A stretch of 64,000 nt of DNA from JAUXEH01 sp965533275 (GTDB lineage: Bacteria; Acidobacteriota; Aminicenantia; Aminicenantales; Aminicenantaceae): NCBI GenBank assembly GCA_965533275.1, contig CBESWG010000002.1:121432-185431 (forward strand), given 5' to 3'. The translations under genes and the position numbers were made by a program. Positions within the stretch are counted from its first letter, which is position 1, and the number at the start of each line of letters is the position of its first letter. Under the pieces are notes generated by a model. That model was not told where the DNA came from, did no database searches, and saw nothing but the letters and a program-made list of their open reading frames with translations. Of this stretch, positions 26,701 to 33,849 are shown piece after piece.

Positions 26701-26920
26701 CCTGCCCATGCGCATGGCATTCCTGGGCATGTCGCTCTCAGCCTACCCGAGCCCGCCCACACAGACGGACCTGGCCCAGCTGGAGGAGCTCACTCGGATG
26801 GTCGACGCCAAGGTTGTACGCCTAAATGCCATACTCGGAGAGGGGGTGGCGGCACTGAACGCGGTTCTGGAGGCCAACGGCCTGCGGCTCCTCTCGGCTC
26901 CGGATCTGGTGAAATACTGA
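23786..26920 (+). CDS. Secreted VPS10/sortilin-type BNR beta-propeller protein
   Basis: A 1044-residue exported protein. The start at 23786 is chosen because GAGGAG (23773-23778) is well spaced and a signal peptide follows (MVIKKRYLNLFWLFQFLVGF, cleavage near LAAQ). At least ten Asp-box/BNR repeats are visible (SGDGGRTW, TTDGGQTW, SDDGGASW, SQDKGQTW, SRDGGKKF, TYDGGKNW, TRDGGKTW and others). They build a large beta-propeller of the VPS10/sortilin type up to about residue 770. A C-terminal beta and helical region follows. Such proteins are often labelled glycosyl hydrolases, but no catalytic residues can be assigned here. Its function is unknown, perhaps peptide or glycan binding. Confidence 0.85.
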   Translation: MVIKKRYLNLFWLFQFLVGFCLCPQNLAAQERTGYEQLFSKLQWRSIGPANMGGRVVDIEVVEDTPWIIYAAIGPSGVWKSMNNGITWSPVFSKENTVSVGDIAVCQAQPEIIWVGTGEATARNSVTIGDGVYRSGDGGRTWEHMGLEHTRHISRILIHPQDPDTVFVAAQGHLWGSNEERGVYKTTDGGQTWSKVLYINPSTGIADLALDPTDGNTLFAAAWDHQRFPFYFYSGGPGSGLYRSDDGGASWKRLIRDLPEGILGRIGVAISRGNPDVVYALIEHEDGGIWRSQDKGQTWSRRCDNKTYAQVNFRPFYYSQIRIDPSDEDVVYVFSGGSYVSRDGGKKFKPISTGTHPDHHDLWIDPQNPLHLIDGNDGGIDITYDGGKNWHGIEHMALAQVYQVGFDMREPYHVYCGLQDNGVWGGPSATLDVAGITNQDWYTVGQGDGFYCLPDPSDPHIVYGNSQMNGLYRFDLRLRLSKAIKPLASMDEPPFRFNWNSPIHISPHDPKIVYTAGNFLFKTSDLGHSWDRISPDLSTDDPSKVQASGGPITQDNTGAEIHCTIMTIAESPVTPGLIWCGTDDGNVQITRDGGKTWTNVVDNIPGLPANTWCSRIEASRFDAGTAYASFDGHRSDDYNPYVFMTQDFGSNWENITGNLPFGWIHVVREDTRNPDLLYVGTEFSVFGSLDRGKHWFALRNNLPTVAVRDIAIHPREHDLIIGTHGRGIWVLDDITVLQQFRPEVERAEMFLFDITPFTKLYLGSSRESFTRRAFTAKNPAYGPSLAAYFREKPDERPKLEVRDQEEQVVYASNLPKRAGLYRFSWNLQYMPRDEDGNPLKAGGMVLVSPPTLPPGKYKVELSLGETILSRELEVRPDPRFQSEEKDRAAKEEGLVRAIRLSRTLNLAVTATRTLRSRLDKLAPDIPSGVEGEEAVQAAVLKFEQGFKTVESDILPKRFGYRLDVETTLRGGNLPMRMAFLGMSLSAYPSPPTQTDLAQLEELTRMVDAKVVRLNAILGEGVAALNAVLEANGLRLLSAPDLVKY

Positions 26921-26926
26921 GGCTGT

Positions 26927-27535
26927 TCAGTCAAACCTGCGCGTAGACTGCTCACGGTTTCCGTAAAGGTTGATCCGGAACGACACGGACTTGCGGGGGA
27001 CCATCATGAAGGTATCGGTGAGCCGGACGCCGATCTCTTCGGCGGGGAGGGTGTCAAATACATAGGTCTGTTCACGGATGTCCCAGGTCCCATAGCCGGG
27101 GCTGTATCGTTTACTCGGCCAGAGCCCCAGGTGGCGTGCTTCCTTGGCAATGCTCCGGTCGGCCTGGATGGCCGTTTCCTCAGCAGCCTCTGAGCCAAAG
27201 GAATCCAGGATAAAGCCCCTTAGCATCTCATTGGTTTTGATCAGCTCGGCGCTCGATCGTTCCAGATCCTCTCCGATCGTGCAGAGGCAGAGTGCGACCT
27301 TGACAGCCCCCTCGAAGATGGGGTGTCGGTTTGTATCCCCGTAGTCGAGGATACGGTAGAGGGCCGTGGGTCGCAGGAGCGTGTCCAGACGCTCCTCCTG
27401 CTCCTTGATCATCTCTGTCACGGCTTGGCTGATAGGTGCGTTCCGCTTCTTGTATCCCAGGCGGAACAGGATCTTGTGTTCGGGTATCTGTATCGGGAGT
27501 CCTTCCAACCGGCGGACGTCCGATGAGTCGCTCAT
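26927..27535 (-). CDS. Methionine-synthase-type B12 activation-domain protein
   Basis: A 202-residue cytoplasmic protein resembling the stand-alone activation (SAM-binding reactivation) domain of cobalamin-dependent methionine synthase. The key segment is SKRYSPGYGTWDIREQ, equivalent to the Arg-x-x-x-Gly-Tyr loop that binds SAM in MetH, followed by LTDTFMMVPRKSVSF. No homocysteine, folate or cobalamin domain is fused to it. Such free-standing proteins occur with split MetH systems and corrinoid methyltransferases. The ATG at 27535 is preferred over a TTG three codons upstream. It is convergent with the VPS10 gene, seven bases apart. Confidence 0.72.
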   Translation of the reverse strand: MSDSSDVRRLEGLPIQIPEHKILFRLGYKKRNAPISQAVTEMIKEQEERLDTLLRPTALYRILDYGDTNRHPIFEGAVKVALCLCTIGEDLERSSAELIKTNEMLRGFILDSFGSEAAEETAIQADRSIAKEARHLGLWPSKRYSPGYGTWDIREQTYVFDTLPAEEIGVRLTDTFMMVPRKSVSFRINLYGNREQSTRRFD

Positions 27536-27834
27536 GGCCCTCAACCTCGGCTCAGGCGAGCTGAGGGAGCGTATCGATCCCGTTGTTCGCCGCGTCCGCC
27601 TGCATGATCGTGCGGAGAGAATCCTGCCGCTGCTCCTTGTTTCCTTCGACAGTGCATCGTGTCATCTCATCCGTATTGTGTCTCTTTCCATGTGTACTCT
27701 TCTTCTTGCCTTTACCCTAGCATTCTTGTCGGCTATCGTCAATCCAAAATGGGCAGTTTCGGCCTCATGTAGCCATGGCAGACAGGTGGACATCGATATG
27801 GTATAGTTGCCGATGTCGAAAACGAGAACATCTC

Positions 27835-28449
27835 ATGCTGGATATCTACGGAAGGGCTTATGATGCCTTCCTGGGCCCCCTCCTCAAAGGAACGCGGCGC
27901 TGGATGGCCTCCTATGTCAAGGAACACAAACTTTTCCCAACCCTGGATCTCTGCACGGGGACCGGCGCTTTCTGCCGCCTTTTTGGGGACGGCCCATGCC
28001 ATGAGGCCTGGGGCTTGGATCTGGATGCCCGCTTCCTGCGCTACGCCCGCTCACAGGCTCCCCAGATCCCCTTCATCCGGGCGGATGCAGGCCGAATGCC
28101 GTTCAATGCTTCCGTGTTCGGTTCCGTCATCCTCTCCTATGCGGTGCATGACAAGGCTCCAGATCTCCGGGCTGCCATGATGGAGGAAGCCCGGCGTGTG
28201 CTGCGGGAACAGGGACAGATCCTGTTCCTCGACTTCGAACCTCCCTGGGACCGGGTATCTCATGTGGGGCGGTTGTTCACATACGGTATCGAACGGATGG
28301 CCGGAGGGGAACATTTCCAGAACGGCCAGCAGTTCCTGCGGGAGGGCGGGCTGCGAAGTTTCCTCGAGCAGTTTCGGTGTGAGGAACTGGAGAGCCGTTC
28401 GATCCCCTGGGGGAATTCCCGGATCGTTGCCGCACGCTTCATCGATTGA
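27835..28449 (+). CDS. Class I SAM-dependent methyltransferase
   Basis: A 204-residue cytoplasmic methyltransferase of the UbiE/type-11 kind. Motif I is LDLCTGTGAFCRLFG, followed by the acidic motif II in WGLDLDARFL, the RADAGRMPF stretch and motif-III-like VLREQGQILFLDFEPP. The C-terminus has a short extension. The substrate is not predictable. The start at 27835 is chosen because the family core begins directly after it. The ATG at 27775 would add 20 Cys- and Arg-rich residues that look non-native. The ribosome-binding site is weak. A promoter for the next gene follows its stop. Confidence 0.8.
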   Translation: MLDIYGRAYDAFLGPLLKGTRRWMASYVKEHKLFPTLDLCTGTGAFCRLFGDGPCHEAWGLDLDARFLRYARSQAPQIPFIRADAGRMPFNASVFGSVILSYAVHDKAPDLRAAMMEEARRVLREQGQILFLDFEPPWDRVSHVGRLFTYGIERMAGGEHFQNGQQFLREGGLRSFLEQFRCEELESRSIPWGNSRIVAARFID

Positions 28450-28462
28450 TGTAAGGAAGCCG

Positions 28463-28491
28463 TTGTCAAAACGTCCGGGGCGCAGTACAAT
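28463..28491 (+). promoter_or_regulatory. Sigma-70-type promoter of the NYN-IIA-antiporter operon
   Basis: TTGTCA (28463-28468), an optimal 17-base spacer and TACAAT (28486-28491). It lies 46 bases before the ATG at 28538 and just after the methyltransferase stop. It probably drives the genes from 28538 to 33186. Confidence 0.6.
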
Positions 28492-28537
28492 ACCAAGAAA
28501 TTAGGCAATACAGCAAAAATACATAAAAGGATGCAAT

Positions 28538-29293
28538 ATGGTAGAAACCTATGACAGCAAGGCTCACAACATAGCGCTTCTCATCGACGGCGACAATGCC
28601 CAGCCCAGCTTGATCAGAGAAATACTGACCGAGGCGGGCAAGTATGGGGCATTGACAATACGACGGATCTACGGTGACTGGACTACTTCCAACATGCAGG
28701 GCTGGAAAGACACGCTGAACTCGGCCGCTATCCAGCCTATCCAGCAGTTCCGGTTCACGGTCGGCAAGAATGCCACGGATAGTGCCATGATCATCGATGC
28801 CATGGATATCCTCCACTCCAAAACCGTGGATGGTTTCTGTGTGGTTTCCAGCGACAGCGACTATACACGCCTCGCGACGCGTGTCCGGGAGAGCGGGGTA
28901 TTCGTGATGGGGATCGGGAAGCGCATCACTCCCAAGGCATTCGTCAACGCCTGCAATGTCTTTATCTTCACCGAGAATTTTGCCGTCAGGGAAAAGGCGG
29001 CTCCCAAGGGAAAGAAGACAAGTAAACAGGCCACCGTCCCAAAGGAAGAAAAGAAGAAGTTTGATCCCCTCCCTCTCCTCAAGGGAGCCTTCGACATGGC
29101 CATACAGGAGGATGGTTGGGCAAACCTGGCGACGATGGGATTCTATCTGCGCCAGCTCGATCCCAGCTTCGATCCCCGGACCTACGGACACAGGCAGTTG
29201 TCTCAGCTTCTCAAATCCCAGTCCAAATTATTCGATATGCGCTTTCAGGATACGCCGGGATCCACGGATATTTTTGTGCGTCTCAAGGACTGA
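28538..29293 (+). CDS. NYN-domain (LabA-like) ribonuclease with C-terminal LOTUS/OST-HTH domain
   Basis: A 251-residue cytoplasmic protein. The N-terminal NYN (PIN-like) nuclease fold carries the acidic triad region LLIDGDNAQPS (Asp17, Asp19), a second acid cluster NATDSAMIIDAMD and VVSSDSDYTRLA. A Lys/Ala/Pro-rich linker (about 155-180) leads to an OST-HTH/LOTUS domain (LPLLKGAFDMAIQEDGWANL to QSKLFDMRF) that in other proteins binds RNA. This LabA/MARF1-like architecture suggests RNA cleavage or processing. The PTS-IIA gene begins eight bases after the stop. Confidence 0.87.
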   Translation: MVETYDSKAHNIALLIDGDNAQPSLIREILTEAGKYGALTIRRIYGDWTTSNMQGWKDTLNSAAIQPIQQFRFTVGKNATDSAMIIDAMDILHSKTVDGFCVVSSDSDYTRLATRVRESGVFVMGIGKRITPKAFVNACNVFIFTENFAVREKAAPKGKKTSKQATVPKEEKKKFDPLPLLKGAFDMAIQEDGWANLATMGFYLRQLDPSFDPRTYGHRQLSQLLKSQSKLFDMRFQDTPGSTDIFVRLKD

Positions 29294-29300
29294 TCCGTCT

Positions 29301-29750
29301 GTGAGAAAAAAGCTCAAAAAGCTGCTGAATGCAGGCAATATTTTTCTGGACCTCAAGGCCCAGGACAAGGATTCCCTCATCGTGGAGATGATCGACCTCC
29401 TGAGCCGGGGAGGTTTCGTGTCCGACCGGGAAGGCGCGCTCACTGCAATCCGGGAACGTGAAGAAAAGATGTCCACGGGGATGAACAACGGCGTGGCCAT
29501 CCCACACGGCAAGACGGACTCAGTCGACAGCCTGGTCGTGGCCGTAGGCCTAAAGCGCGCCGGCATCGATTTCGATTCCGCTGACAAGAATCCGGCTCGC
29601 ATCTTCATCATGACCATCTCGCCGGCCAGCCGCTCCGGACCTCACATCCAGTTCCTGGCAGAGGTGAGTAAGATCCTCAGGGAGGAGGAGAGCCGCCGCC
29701 GACTTCTGGAAGCACGTTCCGCAGAGGATGTCATGCGAGTATTCGGGTAG
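29301..29750 (+). CDS. PTS EIIA domain protein (fructose/nitrogen type)
   Basis: A 149-residue EIIA type-2 protein. The phospho-accepting histidine lies in AIPHGKTD, with flanking NGVAIPHGK and SGPHIQFLAEVSKIL typical of the PtsN/fructose family. The start is a GTG at 29301, eight bases after the NYN stop. AAGGA lies upstream at slightly long spacing. No sugar-specific IIB or IIC component is encoded nearby, so it is probably a regulatory rather than a transport component. The antiporter gene follows 12 bases downstream, and IIA domains are known to be fused to or to regulate CPA2-type antiporters. Regulation of the neighbour is an inference. Confidence 0.87.
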   Translation: MRKKLKKLLNAGNIFLDLKAQDKDSLIVEMIDLLSRGGFVSDREGALTAIREREEKMSTGMNNGVAIPHGKTDSVDSLVVAVGLKRAGIDFDSADKNPARIFIMTISPASRSGPHIQFLAEVSKILREEESRRRLLEARSAEDVMRVFG

Positions 29751-29762
29751 AGAATCAGGAGT

Positions 29763-31493
29763 ATGCGAAGGCCTCTCTCCATAGCGCTGGCCATTGTGGC
29801 AGGGCCGGGTTGGCTCTGCGCTTCCGGCGCGGAACAGGCTCATGACATGGGACACCTCATGACTGTCCTGGTGCTCCAGTTGGCTGTTATCGTCATAGCG
29901 GCCAGATTGTTCGGGCTGATCTTCAGCCGCTACCTCAAGCAGTCCCGGGTACTGGGGGAGCTCGTGGCGGGTATGATCATAGGTCCGTTTGCACTGGGGC
30001 AGATCCCTCTCCCTTTACTCGGACACTCCCTCTTCCCGACGACCGGAGAGGTCCTGCCGGTCTCACCCGAGCTTTATGGCCTGGCGGTGATCGCATCCAT
30101 CGTCCTGCTGTTTTCGGCCGGTCTGGAAACAGATCTGCCTACTTTCCTTCGTTACTCAGTGATGGGGACCGTGGTCGGGATCGGGGGGGTCATACTCTCC
30201 TTCAGCCTAGGCAACCTGGCCGCAGTGATGTTCCTGCCCGGTGTGGATTCGTTTCTCTCTCCCACGGCCCTCTTCCTGGGAACCCTCTCCACGGCTACGT
30301 CGGTGGGGATCACGGCCCGGATACTGAGTGAGAAACGCAAGATGTCCTCTCCCGAGGGAGTGACCATCCTGGCCGGTGCGGTTCTGGACGATGTGCTGGG
30401 GATCGTGCTTCTGGCCGTTGTGGTAGGGATCTCAAAGCTGGGAGCATCCGGAGCTGCGGTCGACTGGGGCCGGATCGGTCTCATCGCCCTGAAGGCTTTC
30501 GGTTTCTGGATCGTGTGTACCGTGTTGGGGATCCTCTTTGCGAAACGCATCTCCAAGGGGCTGAAATGGTTCCGCTCCAACGATGCCATCGCAGGCGTTT
30601 CCCTGGGATTGGCCCTTTTCCTGGCAGGGCTGGCTGAGATGGCCGGGCTTGCCATGATCATCGGGGCCTATGTCATGGGACTGTCCCTCTCGCAAACAGA
30701 CCTGGCACACGAGCTGCGGGAACGTCTTCACGGTATCTATCAGTTTCTGGTCCCCGTTTTTTTCTGTGTGATGGGCATGATGGTGAATTTCCCCGCCTTG
30801 AAAGGGATATTCCTTTTTGGCCTGCTTTTCACCGCCTTGGCCGTGGTCGGGAAGATCGTGGGCTGCGGGCTGCCGGCCCTGCTCATGGGATTCAACCTGA
30901 GAGGAGCCTTCCGCATCGGAGCGGGAATGCTGCCTCGGGGAGAAGTGACCCTGATCGTGGCTGGCATCGGGCTTTCAGCCGGAGCCATCGGCCAGGATGT
31001 GTTTGGCGTGGCAATTCTCACCCTCCTGATCGCCAGCGTGATCGCACCCCCTATCCTGATCAAGAGCTTCGAGGGCGGGTCCGGCCTGCGCAGTCGGCTA
31101 ACCGTAAAGAGCGAAGAGAAAGGCTGCCATATCGCCCTGAATTTTCCCTCTGTTCACATCACCTCGTTCATCGCCTCCCGCATCCGGCAGGCCTTCCGCA
31201 ATGAGGAGTTTTATGTACATGAGGTGAACATCGAGAATAAAATATTTCAGATCCGCAAGGAAGACATCTCCATCACGCTGTTGCAGAAAGACAAGACCAT
31301 CGAGATCAACACGGTCCAGGACAATTCTCAGCTTGTGAGCCTGATCGTCATGGAAGAGATACTCGAGCTCAAGGAACTGCTGCAGGGCATCGAGAAACTG
31401 GAAAGCCCGGAAGGACTCTGCACGGAGCTGGCGTCCGGCCTGTTCTGCGAGTTGAGCCAGCCGGCCGATGCTGAAGGGGGCGAGGAAAAGTGA
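29763..31493 (+). CDS. CPA2-family cation/proton antiporter
   Basis: A 576-residue integral membrane protein with an N-terminal hydrophobic segment that may be a signal (MRRPLSIALAIVAGPGWLCA). About twelve or thirteen membrane segments of the Kef/NapA type follow (LGELVAGMIIGPFALG, LFSAGLETDLPTFL, AGAVLDDVLGIVLLAVV with the paired-Asp-type transport region, MLPRGEVTLIVAGIG). A soluble C-terminal tail of about 140 residues (from near SRLTVKSEEKG) has no recognised nucleotide-binding motif. It would exchange Na+ or K+ for protons. It overlaps the downstream gene by four bases (GTGA). The upstream IIA protein is a likely regulator. Confidence 0.88.
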   Translation: MRRPLSIALAIVAGPGWLCASGAEQAHDMGHLMTVLVLQLAVIVIAARLFGLIFSRYLKQSRVLGELVAGMIIGPFALGQIPLPLLGHSLFPTTGEVLPVSPELYGLAVIASIVLLFSAGLETDLPTFLRYSVMGTVVGIGGVILSFSLGNLAAVMFLPGVDSFLSPTALFLGTLSTATSVGITARILSEKRKMSSPEGVTILAGAVLDDVLGIVLLAVVVGISKLGASGAAVDWGRIGLIALKAFGFWIVCTVLGILFAKRISKGLKWFRSNDAIAGVSLGLALFLAGLAEMAGLAMIIGAYVMGLSLSQTDLAHELRERLHGIYQFLVPVFFCVMGMMVNFPALKGIFLFGLLFTALAVVGKIVGCGLPALLMGFNLRGAFRIGAGMLPRGEVTLIVAGIGLSAGAIGQDVFGVAILTLLIASVIAPPILIKSFEGGSGLRSRLTVKSEEKGCHIALNFPSVHITSFIASRIRQAFRNEEFYVHEVNIENKIFQIRKEDISITLLQKDKTIEINTVQDNSQLVSLIVMEEILELKELLQGIEKLESPEGLCTELASGLFCELSQPADAEGGEEK

Positions 31494-31999
31494 ACGGCGA
31501 ATCTCCAGCAATGTTTCGAGAGGTCCAACGGTTCGGACAGGCCTGGGTATGGGCCCTGGTCCTTATGGTGACTGCAGTGGCCTGGATAGGGGGGTATCAA
31601 CAGCTGCTCTTGAAACGACCGTTCGGCAATAATCCGGCTCCAGACAGCCTCATGTGGGTGATCCTGGGGCTGTTCGGGATCGGATTCCCCCTCTTTTTTT
31701 ATTCGCTGCGGCTGGTGACTGAAGTCCGGGCAGATGGGCTGTATTACCGCTACAGCCCCCTCCATCGTCGGTTTCATCGGATCGTTTTCTCCGATATGCA
31801 GAGCGCTGAGGCCATATCCTATCGCCCGGTCAGGGATTACGGCGGATGGGGTATCCGGTGTGGGCCCAAGGGGAAGGCGTTCAACGTCCGGGGGAACAGG
31901 GGCGTGGAGATCGTCCAGAGTGACGGGAGCCGAATATTGCTCGGATCCCAGAGGTCCGAGGAACTGGCTCTGGCCCTGAACGCAGCTCTTCCGGGATGA
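31490..31999 (+). CDS. DUF6141-like membrane protein
   Basis: A 169-residue protein with two N-terminal membrane segments (about residues 19-36 and 53-73) and a soluble PH-like beta domain (LRLVTEVRADGLYYRY, GGWGIRCGPKGKAFNVRGNRGVEIV, RILLGSQRSEEL). The pattern resembles DUF6141 proteins of unknown function. It starts with GTG at 31490 inside the antiporter stop, and its own stop overlaps the next ATG (ATGA). It is therefore in a translationally coupled chain. The family label is tentative. Confidence 0.7.
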   Translation: MNGESPAMFREVQRFGQAWVWALVLMVTAVAWIGGYQQLLLKRPFGNNPAPDSLMWVILGLFGIGFPLFFYSLRLVTEVRADGLYYRYSPLHRRFHRIVFSDMQSAEAISYRPVRDYGGWGIRCGPKGKAFNVRGNRGVEIVQSDGSRILLGSQRSEELALALNAALPG

Positions 32000-33186
32000 G
32001 GGAAACACTCCACGCTACACCCAACCGTGCGCTGGCACTGATCTCGGTCAGCGTTCTGCTGTCCACATCGACCTGGTTCTCCGGGACCGCGGCCACTCCC
32101 GTGCTCCGTGAGCTCTGGGGCCTCAGCGATGTGCAGAGTTCCTGGCTGACGATCTCGGTACAGCTCGGTTTCATCCTGGGCACATTTGTATATGCGCTGT
32201 TCAACCTTCCGGATGTGTTTCCCACACGAGTCGTCTTTTTCGCTTCCGCTTCCTTGGCTGCCGTCTTCAACTGCGGATTTGCGCTCCTTTCTCATGACCT
32301 CCCCACCTCTCTGGTGTTCCGGTTCCTTACGGGAATCACCCTGGCCGGAGTGTATCCCGTGGGCATGAAGCTGGTGGCTCAGTGGTTCCGGACCGGTCTG
32401 GGCTGGCGGCTGGGCATCCTTTTGGCGGCATTGACCCTGGGGACCGCATTTCCCTATCTGCTGTTCGCTCTGGGAACGGCCCCGGACTGGCGCATGCTGC
32501 TGCTGACCGCATCGGTCCTGTCTTTGCTGGGAGGCCTTATTGTTCTGGTCTTGGTGCCCCCGGGACCTTTTCTGCGCGAGGCGGCCGTATTCGAGCCCCG
32601 CATGGTGTTCCGCGTATTTCGATACCGCAAATTTCGCCTCCAGGCACTCGGCTACTTCGGGCACATGTGGGAACTCTACGCCTTCTGGTCTCTCATTGCT
32701 TTGTACCTGACGGCCAGTTTTCAGAGCACGGAATCCGGGACTGCGAGCTCCGTACCGATACTGGCCTTCGGCATTATCGCGGCCGGCAGCCTGGGATGCA
32801 TACTGGGAGGCTGGATCTCGCGGAAGGTGGGGGAGGAGAGGGTGTCCCTGGGTGCACTGGCCATCAGCGGCTCGCTGTGTACGATGTCCTGGTGGCTGTT
32901 CGATAGGAATGCCATGATCGTCACTGTGGTGGCATTGATCTGGGGAATGTTCGTGATCGCTGACTCGCCCCAATTTTCCGCCTTGGCGGCGCGACACTGC
33001 CCTCCCGAATATACCGGCACGGCGCTCACCATCCAGAACGGTATCGGGTTTGGGATCACCGCCTTCTCCATCCAACTGACCGCCAGCCTGGGCCAGAACT
33101 GGGGTTGGAAATGGGCATTTCCTATCCTGGCGATCGGTCCGATCCTTGGGATATCCGCCCTGTCACGGCTCCATCGCAAGGTATGA
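31996..33186 (+). CDS. Major facilitator superfamily transporter
   Basis: A 396-residue integral membrane protein with about twelve hydrophobic segments in two halves. Segments such as FRFLTGITLAGVYPVGMKLV and GGWISRKVGEERVSLGALA, with the charged loop between TM8 and TM9, fit the MFS. Conserved features resemble the sugar/CynX-like permease groups, but the substrate cannot be assigned. The start codon overlaps the upstream stop. It ends the operon that begins at 28538, and an AT-rich hairpin follows immediately. Confidence 0.85.
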   Translation: MRETLHATPNRALALISVSVLLSTSTWFSGTAATPVLRELWGLSDVQSSWLTISVQLGFILGTFVYALFNLPDVFPTRVVFFASASLAAVFNCGFALLSHDLPTSLVFRFLTGITLAGVYPVGMKLVAQWFRTGLGWRLGILLAALTLGTAFPYLLFALGTAPDWRMLLLTASVLSLLGGLIVLVLVPPGPFLREAAVFEPRMVFRVFRYRKFRLQALGYFGHMWELYAFWSLIALYLTASFQSTESGTASSVPILAFGIIAAGSLGCILGGWISRKVGEERVSLGALAISGSLCTMSWWLFDRNAMIVTVVALIWGMFVIADSPQFSALAARHCPPEYTGTALTIQNGIGFGITAFSIQLTASLGQNWGWKWAFPILAIGPILGISALSRLHRKV

Positions 33187-33230
33187 TTCCTAAAAATCTA
33201 AAAAAAATATATTTTATTTTGATTTAGGAA
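33187..33230. repeat. AT-rich nested inverted repeat after the MFS gene
   Basis: TTCCTAAA (33187-33194) pairs perfectly with TTTAGGAA (33223-33230). The centre is itself nearly palindromic (AAAATATATTTT core). It starts right after the MFS stop region and ends directly against the -35 of the next promoter. It could act as a bidirectional terminator, an UP-element-like AT tract or an operator. Confidence 0.45.
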
Positions 33231-33258
33231 TTGACAGGAAGGTCCTTTCCTATATAAT
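33231..33258 (+). promoter_or_regulatory. Near-perfect sigma-70 promoter
   Basis: Consensus TTGACA (33231-33236), a 16-base spacer and consensus TATAAT (33253-33258). A very A/T-rich upstream tract could serve as an UP element. It precedes the ATG at 33307 by 48 bases. It is the best sigma-70 match seen in the window. Confidence 0.8.
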
Positions 33259-33306
33259 TTCCCAACAGCAGGAAGAATGATTTATTTTCCTTTAAGGAGG
33301 AAGAAC

Positions 33307-33831
33307 ATGAAAAAAGCCGTTGCAGTACTCTGCCTTCTGGTATTTGTTCAGTTCACAGCGGTCTATGCCTTTTCTCCCGAGCTGATGTTGAATGACTTCA
33401 GCCTGGACAAGGACAGCGCATCCGATGGCGAGGTGAGATCCTTTTCTTTGAAAGCTACCTATTCGCCCGACCTCATGATCGATGATCCTCTTCTTTTCGC
33501 GGATATCGGACAGGGAGCGGATGCCGATGCGATCAAGAAGCTCAAGTCCAAGCGGATGTGGTCATGGGTTGGCGCCTTGGGTTTCGCAGCAATCGGAGGC
33601 GGCCTCATCTATCTCTTCGCGACATTTGAGGCGGAGACGACCGAGAATCAGCTCGGCGAGGATAAGGGCCACACACAGACAAACTCCTTCACACAGTGGG
33701 GCTACTTGATCGGGGGGCTGATCGCTTTTGGTACGACCGCGTTTCTCATCAGCAATGCTGTCAAGACGAGCAAGGCTATCAATGAGTACGAGGCCGAGCT
33801 CAAGGCTTCCGCTGCGCTGTCTCGCAGGTAG
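33307..33831 (+). CDS. Small exported/membrane protein of unknown function
   Basis: A 174-residue protein. AAGGAGG at 33294-33300 sets the ATG at 33307. It begins with a signal peptide (MKKAVAVLCLLVFVQFTAVY, cleavage near AFS). A polar periplasmic stretch has two similar repeats (SPELMLNDFSLDKD and SPDLMIDDPLLFAD). Two membrane segments (about 82-100 and 124-146) and a short charged tail follow. I do not recognise the family. The near-consensus promoter and strong ribosome-binding site suggest abundant expression. It is convergent with the GH38-like gene. Confidence 0.78.
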   Translation: MKKAVAVLCLLVFVQFTAVYAFSPELMLNDFSLDKDSASDGEVRSFSLKATYSPDLMIDDPLLFADIGQGADADAIKKLKSKRMWSWVGALGFAAIGGGLIYLFATFEAETTENQLGEDKGHTQTNSFTQWGYLIGGLIAFGTTAFLISNAVKTSKAINEYEAELKASAALSRR

Positions 33832-33849
33832 GCCGATCCCACGCTCTGA

